A DNA stretch of 46,417 nt from Oscillospiraceae bacterium (GTDB lineage Bacteria > Bacillota > Clostridia > Oscillospirales > Ruminococcaceae): the NCBI GenBank assembly GCA_017460955.1, contig JAFTZY010000044.1, forward strand, positions 1-46,417, read 5' to 3'. The notes beneath the pieces were generated by a model. It was not told the origin of the DNA, did no database searches, and saw only the letters and a program-made list of their open reading frames with translations. The position numbers and the translations under genes are program-made. Positions 1-7,071 of this stretch are shown piece by piece (within the stretch, counting starts at the first letter, position 1; each line of letters starts with the position of its first letter).

Positions 1-32
1 AAAGGAGGCACGCAGAGGCTGCCCTCCCCCTG

Positions 33-54
33 CCCCCTCCCTGAAGGGAGGGGG
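33..54. repeat. GC-rich hairpin in the left-edge intergenic region
   Basis: A perfect 9-bp stem, CCCCCTCCC against GGGAGGGGG, closes a TGAA loop. It lies in the gene-free stretch 1-250. It could terminate a transcript entering from outside the window, but there is no T-run on either side, so the role is open. Confidence 0.4.
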
Positions 55-79
55 AGTATGCGGGGCTTCGCCCCCGTGC

Positions 80-227
80 CCCCAGCAGGGGCTGGCCGCC
101 CCTGCACCATGCATGGGAAATAACGCAACAAGGACCCTTTTCGGCGGGGACAGTCGGCATCTGTTTCTGGGGGAGGCTCCGGCAGAGCGCCCTCCCCCGC
201 CCCCAGAGGGGCTGACCGCCCCTGCAC
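80..227. repeat. Two imperfect 28-bp direct repeats, each a hairpin
   Basis: Positions 80-107 and 201-227 carry nearly the same sequence, centred on GGGGCTGRCCGCCCC and differing by one missing base and one substitution. The first copy can pair as an 8-bp stem (GCAGGGGC at 85-92 with GCCCCTGC at 98-105); the second keeps a 5-bp core. I see no gene or promoter here. Function unknown. Confidence 0.45.
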
Positions 228-250
228 GCTGACCGGGACATTTCGGGAAA

Positions 251-273
251 CGAAAGAGGATCCGTCCGGATCC
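251..273 (-). terminator. Probable terminator after the M23 gene
   Basis: Directly after the stop codon on the minus strand, GGATCCG pairs with CGGATCC (258-273) and is followed by a short TCTTTCG stretch. The T-run is weak, so termination may be partial. Confidence 0.45.
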
Positions 274-275
274 CC

Positions 276-1946
276 TCAGTCCGCATTCACCCGCAGGTAA
301 TTGGCGGGATTGTTGCAGATATTATTGAAGCGCACCTCGAAATGACAGTGATTGCCGGTGGAGTCGCCCGTCGAGCCGACATAGGCGATGAGCTGCCCCT
401 TCTCGACCTGCTGTCCCTCCACGGCGATGACCAGGCAGCAATGCGCATACAGTGTCCGGTAGCCGTTCTCATGCTCGATGATGACATAGTTCCCGTAGCC
501 GCCGCTGTTCCACCCGGCTGTGACCACCGTGCCGTTGCCGGCGGCATAGATCTCCGTTTTATAAGGTGCCGCGATGTCGAGTCCCTTATGGTTGCGTGCC
601 CCGCCGAAGGGGGAGCTGATATACCCGCCGTTGACCGGCCAGCCGAACATTCCGTTGCCCAGCAGCACCGTCGTTTCACTGGCAGGCTCCGGACTGTAGG
701 TCCCCACGCCGATCTGCTCGGGGACGGGGGGCTTGGTGATAGCGGTGTGCAGGATCTCCCGGCTCTGCTCGGTGCCGTCCACATAGGTGACCAGCACGTC
801 GCTCGTGCGCTTGCCGAGCACGCCCTTCGAGAGGATCTTCTCCACGCCGAGGTTGAGCGCCGAGGTATCCACCCGGACGGTCGTATAGTCAATGAAGCTC
901 GTGACGGTCATCTGCTTGGTGTAGGCGATGGGGATGTAGCGCTCCCTCGTCACGATCTCAAGCGTCATCCCCGCCCGGAACGTCCGGCGCAGCAGCGGAT
1001 TGCGCTCGATGAGCTCCTCGCGGGTCATGCCGAACTTGGCAGCAATGAGCTGGGGGGTGTCCCCCTCCTCGGTCACATAGGTGCCGGTGAGCTCCTTCTG
1101 CGCGGTGAGGATCTCGAGCAGATCCGCGGGCTCTGCGATGCTGGCCGTCAGATAGATGCCCTCCTCGTAGGTGATCTCCCGGGTATAGTAGACCTCGTTG
1201 GCAAGCTCGTCAAGTCCCACAGCGTACTCCGCCAGGGCCTTGTCCATCTCATCGGACACGGCGTCCTTATTGCGCACCGCACCGATGAAGGTCCCGTCCA
1301 CATACACGCCCCACGCCTCATCGAGCTCGTTATGCGAGCTCTCAAGCAGGCGGTCGGCGATGCGGTGGGTGGTGATATACTGGTCATTCTCCGAGACGAT
1401 GCGCAGGGTGTACACCGGATCGAACCGGATGTCCGCATCCTCCCCGGCCGCACTGATGCGGGCGATGGCCTCGGCCTCGGCGGCCTCGAACTCCTGCTCG
1501 GACTGCACGATGCCGATCTCCTGCCCGTTCACAGCCACGCTGATGGCATAGTCGAGCCCTGCGCCGTAATGCAGGATCGCTGCAAGGAAGAACACGGACA
1601 CGACGGGCAGGATATAATTGAAGCCCGTGCGCAGCAGGCCGTGCTCCCCGAACACGGCCTCCCGGAGCAGCCGCAGCACCGGACGTGCCGCGCCCCCGCC
1701 CTCCCGGCGGGCTGCTTCGATCTCATCGAGCAGCGCCTGGGAGGCGGCATTGCGCTCCCGGAAGGCACCCGCGATCCCGTGTCCGAGGAAGGCGAACATA
1801 CGCCCGATCTGCCCGAGGGTGTACCCTGCCATACGCAGGACCCCGCGCACGATCCGCCACACGACATGCAGCAGCGCACCCGCACTGCGCACACTCATCC
1901 TGCCAAACGCTGCGATCCCATCGACGGGACCTCTCCGTGCTGCCAC
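276..1946 (-). CDS. LysM-G5-M23 cell-wall peptidase, membrane anchored
   Basis: Probably a peptidoglycan endopeptidase held at the outer face of the membrane. The product is 556 aa from the chosen start. An N-terminal, apparently cytoplasmic stretch of about 110 residues leads to one membrane segment (LPVVSVFFLAAIL). Then come an extracellular region, a LysM wall-binding module (EEGDTPQLIAAKFGMTREEL), a G5 domain, and a C-terminal M23 domain with the metal and catalytic motifs HKGLDIA, YAHC and HCHFEV all present, so it should be active. The start is set at a GTG because AAGGAGG lies 7 nt upstream of it; the in-frame ATG at 1976 has no ribosome site. It has its own promoter and is not in an operon with the upstream rluA-like gene. 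M23 and G5 assignment is firm; the substrate bond is not known. Confidence 0.88.
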   Translation of the reverse strand: MAARRGPVDGIAAFGRMSVRSAGALLHVVWRIVRGVLRMAGYTLGQIGRMFAFLGHGIAGAFRERNAASQALLDEIEAARREGGGAARPVLRLLREAVFGEHGLLRTGFNYILPVVSVFFLAAILHYGAGLDYAISVAVNGQEIGIVQSEQEFEAAEAEAIARISAAGEDADIRFDPVYTLRIVSENDQYITTHRIADRLLESSHNELDEAWGVYVDGTFIGAVRNKDAVSDEMDKALAEYAVGLDELANEVYYTREITYEEGIYLTASIAEPADLLEILTAQKELTGTYVTEEGDTPQLIAAKFGMTREELIERNPLLRRTFRAGMTLEIVTRERYIPIAYTKQMTVTSFIDYTTVRVDTSALNLGVEKILSKGVLGKRTSDVLVTYVDGTEQSREILHTAITKPPVPEQIGVGTYSPEPASETTVLLGNGMFGWPVNGGYISSPFGGARNHKGLDIAAPYKTEIYAAGNGTVVTAGWNSGGYGNYVIIEHENGYRTLYAHCCLVIAVEGQQVEKGQLIAYVGSTGDSTGNHCHFEVRFNNICNNPANYLRVNAD

Positions 1947-1988
1947 TGCTGCACCTCCTTCCTCAGAGCCTGACATAATAATAAGTAT

Positions 1989-2017
1989 ATCATACCATAC
2001 CGCCCGCAAAAATGCAA
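1989..2017 (-). promoter_or_regulatory. Sigma-A promoter of the LysM-G5-M23 gene
   Basis: On the minus strand TTGCAT (2012-2017), a 17-bp spacer and TATGAT (1989-1994), with an extended -10 TGG. The RNA would start near 1982, giving a leader of about 36 nt that contains the AAGGAGG ribosome site used with the GTG start at 1946. A start at ATG 1976 would leave almost no leader. Confidence 0.65.
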
Positions 2018-2046
2018 GGCAGCGCCGCCCTCTTCCGCATGCATCG

Positions 2047-2943
2047 TCAAAAGTCCGTCATGCTGCACAAATCGAGCGCCTCATTTTTAGTGAAGATGCA
2101 GCCCTCCCGGCCGGTCAGCGCCCGCAGATCCGCCGGCAGCGGCGAGCACACGGGATGCACGATCCCCTGCGCATCGGTATAGCACACGGCGGCGCAGTGC
2201 AGGGCATGGCGCCGGATGTCCGTCATATCGCCCCCGTAGAGCTCATCCCCGGCCAGGGGGCAGCCGATGGAGGCCATATGGACGCGGATCTGGTGGGTGC
2301 GTCCCGTTTCGAGGCGCAGGGCGGCAAGCGTATAGCGCTCTCCCCGGGCGAGCACCCGGAAATGTGTGACCGCCCGCTTGCCGTCGGGTGCGATGCAGCG
2401 CTCGATGAGCGACCCCGGAACGCGGCCGATGGGGGCATCCACGGTGCCGCGGTCGGGCGGGGTGCCGCCAAGCACGGCAAGGTAGAGCTTCCGGAGCGCA
2501 CCGGGCAGGCGCGGCACCGCCACCGGATGCAGGGCGGCGGCCACGATGCCGGAGGTGTTCCGGTCGAGCCGGTTCACGGGACGGTAGGTCAGTCCCGGGC
2601 AAAGCGCCGCGAAGGCATTGCCCAGCGTATCCTCCCGGTGGCGGAGGCTCGGATGGGTGGGCATCCCGGCGGGCTTGTCGAGGAGCATCACGTCCGCATC
2701 CTGAAAGAGCACCGGCACCGTTTCCCCGGCGGTCATCCGGGAGGCGTCCTCAAAGCGCAGGACGAGCTCCTCCCCCGGCTGCACGGGGTCGATGCTGCGC
2801 ACGGTCCTGCCGGCGCAGGTGATGCCGTTCTTTGTTGCCTTGAGCCGGCGCAGCTGCCGCTCGGAGATGCCGCAGTCGTGTCTGAGAAATGTCCCCGCCC
2901 GGCACGGCTCGCTCCGGTCCATGATAAAATGCAGCTCGGTCAT
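2047..2943 (-). CDS. RluA-family pseudouridine synthase
   Basis: Converts uridine to pseudouridine in rRNA or tRNA. The product is 298 aa. The family catalytic motif is present as NRLDRNTSG (HRLDxxTSG in most members, with the invariant Asp kept), followed by KLYLAVL and the conserved RTHQIRVHMASIG. An N-terminal S4-like segment (ERQLRRLKATKNGI) precedes the catalytic domain. The start is ATG 2943, preceded by AGGAGG; the frame stays open upstream only because it runs through the structured repeat at 2960-3217. It probably is the last gene of a unit phosphatase - DUF975-like - repeat - this gene. Which RNA position it modifies cannot be read from the sequence. Confidence 0.88.
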   Translation of the reverse strand: MTELHFIMDRSEPCRAGTFLRHDCGISERQLRRLKATKNGITCAGRTVRSIDPVQPGEELVLRFEDASRMTAGETVPVLFQDADVMLLDKPAGMPTHPSLRHREDTLGNAFAALCPGLTYRPVNRLDRNTSGIVAAALHPVAVPRLPGALRKLYLAVLGGTPPDRGTVDAPIGRVPGSLIERCIAPDGKRAVTHFRVLARGERYTLAALRLETGRTHQIRVHMASIGCPLAGDELYGGDMTDIRRHALHCAAVCYTDAQGIVHPVCSPLPADLRALTGREGCIFTKNEALDLCSMTDF

Positions 2944-3046
2944 AATGCCTCCGCCTCCTAAGAACCTGTCTTCCCAAGATACCACGGCAGCTTTTTGGCA
3001 TCTTTGCACCGTGTCTTTGTCCAAAATCCTTGCAAGACACCAAGTA

Positions 3047-3100
3047 CACTCCCCATCGTAAGGGGGAGCGTGCAGACTGCATTTCCGCTGACAGTCTGTA
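3047..3100 (+). repeat. 54-bp two-hairpin unit, forward copy, inside the structured repeat
   Basis: Absent from the second copy of the host repeat, where the flanks join directly. Hairpin 1 pairs CTCCCC with GGGGAG; hairpin 2 pairs CAGACTG with CAGTCTG. It aligns without gaps to the reverse complement of 3132-3185. The loops are conserved and the stems differ by paired changes. GTA occurs on both edges, which could be a short target duplication. Confidence 0.75.
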
Positions 3101-3131
3101 TTGCTGCGGATTTTGGACTGTGACACGGCAC

Positions 3132-3185
3132 GCACAAGCACCAACGGGAATGTGCTTCTGCCGCATCCCCTTACGATGGGATGTG
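3132..3185 (-). repeat. 54-bp two-hairpin unit, inverted copy, inside the structured repeat
   Basis: Reverse complement of the unit at 3047-3100 with about 60% identity. Hairpin 1 pairs CATCCC with GGGATG, hairpin 2 AAGCAC with GTGCTT, in the same register as the other copy. The 14 bases at 3167-3180 are also perfectly complementary to 3052-3065, so a long-range pairing could compete with the two local hairpins. Confidence 0.75.
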
Positions 3186-3192
3186 AATCTGC

Positions 3193-3990
3193 TCAAAAAT
3201 CTGCTCGTGTCCCTTGTGAAGCCATGTTCTGAAAATATTCCCGCATCCGGATCTGCAAAAACACCGTCACATCGCACGCAAGTGCCGGCAGCAGAAAGGG
3301 GATCGTCACCAGCGGCAGTGCGCCCGGCAGATACCACAGGAGGATCCGCAGGAGCTCCCGGCGGTGTCCCCGGAGCATCCGCAGCGCCTCCCGGATGCAG
3401 CGGTGTGCCGGAAGCTCCGGACGGTGCAGCCAGAGCACCGGTACGCCGGCAAGTCCCAGGCACAGCCGCAGGTAGAAGAGCAGCGCCCAGAACGCGCCCG
3501 AAAAGCACTGCACGGCCAGCAGGAGCCGCCATGCATCCTCCCCGCTGCCGCCGCATCCGCGCAGGGCTGCGATGCCGCCCATGCACAGCAGCGCACACGG
3601 CAGGAGCGCAGCCGTCCGCCACAGCCCCGTGAGTGCAAAGCACCACAGCGCCCGCAGGTTCTGCACCGCACCGGAAAAGCACCGCATGGGGCGCTCCTCG
3701 AGGCCGCACAGCGCGGCAAACCAGCCGGCGCTTGCAAGGCCCACGGGAACGAGCACGCACAGCCGCACCGGCTGCCACAGCAGCATGAGGAGCTGCCAGG
3801 TGCGCTCACGCCCGAAAAACAGCGCCTGCGGTGTCACGCGGCCAAGCGAAGCGGCATATACTGCAAGAGCGCCCGGCACGAGCGCGAGCACAAGCGCTGC
3901 CGCCGGGTACCACAGTGCCGATACGAAGGCCGTGCGGTAGTGTCCGTGCAGCGTGCGTCTTGTAAAAGCGTGCAGCTCCCTGAGTTTCAT
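3193..3990 (-). CDS. Multi-spanning membrane protein, DUF975-like
   Basis: A 265-aa integral membrane protein with about five to six hydrophobic segments and many Arg, Cys and Trp residues. The N-terminal pattern (Arg-rich helix, then HGHYRTAFVSALW) and the late motif REALRMLRGHRRELLRILLW resemble DUF975 membrane proteins, whose function is unknown. The start ATG has GAAGGGG upstream. It lies 28 bp after the phosphatase gene and is probably co-transcribed with it. The last eight codons (SQGTRADF) and the stop come from the dispersed repeat, so the natural C-terminus was probably replaced when the repeat arrived. Family assignment is tentative. Confidence 0.7.
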   Translation of the reverse strand: MKLRELHAFTRRTLHGHYRTAFVSALWYPAAALVLALVPGALAVYAASLGRVTPQALFFGRERTWQLLMLLWQPVRLCVLVPVGLASAGWFAALCGLEERPMRCFSGAVQNLRALWCFALTGLWRTAALLPCALLCMGGIAALRGCGGSGEDAWRLLLAVQCFSGAFWALLFYLRLCLGLAGVPVLWLHRPELPAHRCIREALRMLRGHRRELLRILLWYLPGALPLVTIPFLLPALACDVTVFLQIRMREYFQNMASQGTRADF

Positions 3991-4018
3991 GCAGGTTCCC
4001 CCTTCGCGGTGATATGTA

Positions 4019-4642
4019 TCAGCCCCTCGAGTAGGGGGTCATGCCAAGGATCTCGAAGGCCTGGGAGCGCTGCCACATCTGGGCGGTCAGGAGGATGTCG
4101 TACCCCTCCCCCGGCTCCGTTTGCAGCTCACTCGCGGCGATCTTGGGCAGTCCGAAGCAGGCGAGCATGTTGCTGATGACACCCGCATGCGTCACGCACG
4201 CGCAGTGGTAGAACTCGTTCTCCATCATGTCCATGAGGATGCGGTCGAGTGCCCGGTAGGTCCGGATGCACAGCTCCTCGATGCTCTCCCCGCCCGGGGG
4301 CTTGAGGTCCGGGGAGCCGCCGCGCAGCCAGGTCCGGAAGTCCTCCCGCCCGACCAGCTCATCGGCGGACTTTCCGTCAAATTCCCCGAAGTTCAGCTCC
4401 CGCAGGTCCTCCGCTAAGTACAGCGGCACCTCCGGGAACAGGATCTGTGCCGTTTCCGTACAGCGGGACAGCGGGCTGCTGTATACTCTTTGTACTCTGG
4501 GATATTCGTACAGATCCAGCTTTCCCGCGAGCATGGCACGCCCCTCGTCCGTCAGCGGAAGATCCGTCCCTCCGATATAGATCCCCAGGTCGTTCGCCCG
4601 GGTGCGTCCGTGCCTGATGAGGCTCAGCCGATAACCGTGCAT
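4019..4642 (-). CDS. Histidine phosphatase (phosphoglycerate mutase-like)
   Basis: A 207-aa member of the histidine phosphatase superfamily. The catalytic RHG motif is at the N-terminus (LSLIRHGRTRAND), with SSPLSRCTETA and LRELNFGEFDG further on, and the second catalytic His in CVTHAGVI. The layout is like CobC alpha-ribazole phosphatase and small-molecule phosphatases, but nothing nearby points to cobamide synthesis, so the substrate is unknown. Two ATGs lie close together; the second (4642) is chosen because AGGAGG stands 8 nt from it and only 2 nt from the first. It is divergent from the XRE regulator gene and leads the DUF975-like gene. Confidence 0.85.
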   Translation of the reverse strand: MHGYRLSLIRHGRTRANDLGIYIGGTDLPLTDEGRAMLAGKLDLYEYPRVQRVYSSPLSRCTETAQILFPEVPLYLAEDLRELNFGEFDGKSADELVGREDFRTWLRGGSPDLKPPGGESIEELCIRTYRALDRILMDMMENEFYHCACVTHAGVISNMLACFGLPKIAASELQTEPGEGYDILLTAQMWQRSQAFEILGMTPYSRG

Positions 4643-4679
4643 ATGCATTTCCTCCTGTATCCCGGCAGTATATCGCCGT

Positions 4680-4742
4680 TATTTTGCATAAGTTCCCGCC
4701 GCTTTCTGCGGTCCGTTTTGTGCTTTCCGTCATTTTGCACAA
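4680..4742. repeat. Direct repeat ATTTTGCAYAA in the divergent intergenic region
   Basis: ATTTTGCATAA at 4680-4690 and ATTTTGCACAA at 4732-4742 are spaced about five helical turns apart between the phosphatase and XRE genes. They might be an operator of the XRE protein, but this is only a position-based guess. Confidence 0.25.
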
Positions 4743-4784
4743 TGTAAAAACCAAATCTTCCTGTTTTTTCGATAAAAAACACGC

Positions 4785-4813
4785 TTTACAAATAGTATAA
4801 TCTGTATTATAAT
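4785..4813 (+). promoter_or_regulatory. Sigma-A promoter of the XRE regulator gene
   Basis: TTTACA (4785-4790), 17-bp spacer, TATAAT (4808-4813). A strong match. The leader to the ATG at 4880 is about 60 nt and has GGGGG-type ribosome binding around 4862. Confidence 0.8.
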
Positions 4814-4879
4814 GATAAGTGAGCCGAATCGGGCTTTGAACGCCCGGAATTTGAAACGTAAGGGGGCTGTAAACGTACC

Positions 4880-5572
4880 ATGAATTCCGATTTTCCAAGA
4901 ATCATTGCCCTGCAGCGCAAGGAACGCCAGATCAGCCAGAAGCAGGCGGCTGCCGATCTGGGGATCTCCCAGGCACTGCTGTCCCACTATGAAAAGGGCA
5001 TCCGGGAATGCGGCCTGGACTTCCTCGTGAAGATCGCCGATTATTATAATGTTTCCTGCGACTATCTGCTCGGACGCACGCCCGAGCCGGAGGGCCGCAC
5101 CATCTCCATCGAGGACATCCCCGACGATGACGGCAACAACAGTATGCCCAGTCCCGAGGTGGTCGCCTTCAACCGCAAGATCATCAACAACTCCATCAGC
5201 CTGCTGTTCTCCTTGGCGCAGAAGGCCCACAGCATCACGCTCATCAAGGAGATCTCCTCGTATCTGATGCTCAACATCTACAAGCTTTTCCGCATCGTCT
5301 ACAATGCCAACCCCCGCAACGACCAGAAGCTCTTCTCGGTCCCGAAGGTGGTGGCCAACGATGATGCGAGCGCCATTGTCAGCATGAACGAGGCCAACAT
5401 CAAGGCTGCCTCGAGCGGCGTGCCGATCGGGGAGAACGACTATGTGCGGGATACGGATGTGCTGTACCTGACCACCGCCATCCTCTCGCAGACCTATCCG
5501 GAATACTCCTCCTCCCTGCTCAATCTCATCAAGATCAGTGAGGACAGCATCCACAAGAAGCGCAACGCCTGA
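4880..5572 (+). CDS. XRE-family transcription regulator
   Basis: A 230-aa DNA-binding protein. Residues 8-65 form a Cro/CI-type helix-turn-helix (RKERQISQKQAAADLGISQA, then LLSHYEKGIRE, then LDFLVKIADYYNVSCDYLLG). The remaining 160 residues form a mostly helical effector or dimerisation part that I do not recognise, with no metal or peptidase motif. It has a strong promoter of its own and stands alone between the phosphatase operon (divergent) and the rnf operon (same strand, 206 bp downstream). It might control either neighbour or itself; no operator could be proven. Confidence 0.85.
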   Translation: MNSDFPRIIALQRKERQISQKQAAADLGISQALLSHYEKGIRECGLDFLVKIADYYNVSCDYLLGRTPEPEGRTISIEDIPDDDGNNSMPSPEVVAFNRKIINNSISLLFSLAQKAHSITLIKEISSYLMLNIYKLFRIVYNANPRNDQKLFSVPKVVANDDASAIVSMNEANIKAASSGVPIGENDYVRDTDVLYLTTAILSQTYPEYSSSLLNLIKISEDSIHKKRNA

Positions 5573-5778
5573 TCCTATTGTACCACATTTTCCGGAAAAA
5601 TAAAAGCTTTTTTTGAAAAATTCCGTCCCCTGTATGAAATACCGATCTCCAGAGCTCCGACGGATGGCCGGACGGCAGCATGCCGCCCCGTCCTTTCCGG
5701 GGCTCAGTATCAGGATCATGCAGGGGGCATGTTTCGCCGGGGGCTCCCCCGTCAAGCGTTCCCACAGGAGGTGCTTTT
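5573..5778 (+). other. Leader region of the rnf operon
   Basis: A 206-bp gap between the XRE gene and rnfC. It has AT-rich sequence at 5585-5625, then a GC-rich part with several short palindromes (for example around 5670-5690). No convincing -35/-10 pair with correct spacing and no FMN or other known riboswitch core was found. The rnf promoter should lie here, since the operon is otherwise unlinked. Confidence 0.35.
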
Positions 5779-7071
5779 ATGCGCAGACTGCACGGTATTC
5801 ATCTGCCGCATACCAAACAGACGACCGACATGCCCTTCGTACACCCGCCGCTCCCCGAGCAGGTCATCCTGCCGATGGTCATGCACATGGGCCTTGCCTG
5901 CGAGCCGACTGTCAGGGCCGGGCAGACAGTGCATGTCGGCGATCTCATCGGACATAACGATGCCGTCTTTTCCGCCGACATCCACGCCAGTGTCTCCGGT
6001 ACGGTCAAGGCCATCACGGACTACCGTCTGGCAAGCGGCGTGATCTGCAAGGCCGTGGTCCTCACACCGGACGGCGCCCAGACGCCCTCCCCGGACATCG
6101 CGCCCCCCGTCTACAGCGGCCGTGAGGAATTCCTTTCTGCCATCCGCAAAAGCGGTGCGGTGGGGATGGGCGGTGCGGGCTTCCCCGTCCATGTCAAGCT
6201 CAGCACGCAGCAGGCGATCGAATATCTCATCGTCAATGCCGCCGAATGTGAGCCGTACATCACCGCGGACGACCGCACCATGCAGGAAAAGCGGGATCTC
6301 ATCCGCGACGGCATCCGCCGCATCATGGAGGTGCTCGAGATCCCCTCGTGCATCATCGGCGTGGAGTCCAACAAGCCCCGTGCCATCGCCCTGATGGAGG
6401 AGGCGGCTGCCGGGGACGACAGCATCCGCGTGCGTGCGCTCCCGCCGGTCTATCCGCAGGGTGCCGAGAAGATCCTGATCTTCCACACGACCGGACGCAT
6501 CGTCCCGGAGGGGCACATCCCCGCCGACCAGGGCGTGCTGGTCATGAACGTCTCCACGGTGGCGTTCCTGGAGGAATACTTCACCACCGGGATGCCCCTT
6601 GTCGAGCGCAGCCTGACCGTGGACGGCGATGCCATCGGAAGGCCCTGCAGCGTGACCGTCCCCGTGGGCACGCCCCTCGGACACATCCTGCAATACGCGC
6701 AGTGCGACTTTGACGCCGTGGACCGCCTCATCAGCGGCGGCCCCATGATGGGCGTCTGTCAGCGTGATTTCGAGCAGGCCGTCACCAAGACCACCAATGC
6801 CATCCTTGCCATGAAGGAGGCCCCCGAGCGGCGCACCTGTGCATGCATCCGCTGCGGCAGATGCATCCGGGTCTGTCCCATGCACCTGATGCCCACGGAG
6901 CTCGAGAAGGCCTATCTGCGCGGGGATCTTGACCGGCTCGACCGGCTGCACATCTCCCTGTGCATGCTCTGCGGCTGCTGCTCGTACGTCTGTCCGTCGA
7001 ACCGTCCCCTTGCCCAGACCAACGGGCTTGCCAAGGCGGTCATCCGCCGCAACAAGGAGGTGCAGGTATGA
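5779..7071 (+). CDS. rnfC: Rnf complex subunit C (NADH/FMN/Fe-S subunit)
   Basis: Peripheral subunit of the Rnf complex, which couples electron flow from reduced ferredoxin to NAD+ with export of Na+ or H+. The product is 430 aa. The glycine-rich nucleotide-binding motif GMGGAGFPVHVK is near residue 130, followed by NAAECEPYI typical of the NuoF-like fold. Two [4Fe-4S] sites close the protein: CIRCGRCIRVCP and CMLCGCCSYVCPSN. The start ATG is set by AGGAGG 7 nt upstream. It is the first gene of rnfCDGEAB; its stop overlaps the rnfD start as ATGA. Confidence 0.96.
   Translation: MRRLHGIHLPHTKQTTDMPFVHPPLPEQVILPMVMHMGLACEPTVRAGQTVHVGDLIGHNDAVFSADIHASVSGTVKAITDYRLASGVICKAVVLTPDGAQTPSPDIAPPVYSGREEFLSAIRKSGAVGMGGAGFPVHVKLSTQQAIEYLIVNAAECEPYITADDRTMQEKRDLIRDGIRRIMEVLEIPSCIIGVESNKPRAIALMEEAAAGDDSIRVRALPPVYPQGAEKILIFHTTGRIVPEGHIPADQGVLVMNVSTVAFLEEYFTTGMPLVERSLTVDGDAIGRPCSVTVPVGTPLGHILQYAQCDFDAVDRLISGGPMMGVCQRDFEQAVTKTTNAILAMKEAPERRTCACIRCGRCIRVCPMHLMPTELEKAYLRGDLDRLDRLHISLCMLCGCCSYVCPSNRPLAQTNGLAKAVIRRNKEVQV

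Larger units (their letters stand above)
2960..3217. repeat. Dispersed structured repeat, copy 1 (long form)
   Basis: This 258-bp stretch matches 16505-16659 in reverse orientation, except for two extra 54-bp blocks at 3047-3100 and 3132-3185. The shared core folds: CCGTGTC + GTCCAAAATCC (3009-3029) pairs with GGATTTTGGAC + GACACGG (3108-3128). In the other copy one base pair of that stem is changed on both sides (C-G to A-T). The right end carries AATCTGCTC twice. It sits between the rluA-like gene and the DUF975-like gene and supplies the last codons of the latter. There is no open frame of its own and no clear terminal inverted repeat. Confidence 0.85.

Noticed and set aside
2944-3144. N-terminal extension of the RluA-like protein into the repeat
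   Set aside because: The extension is a translation of the structured repeat, and the AGGAGG ribosome site sits directly before ATG 2943.
5573-5778. FMN or other riboswitch before the flavoprotein-rich rnf operon
   Set aside because: None of the conserved FMN-aptamer segments can be found in the leader.
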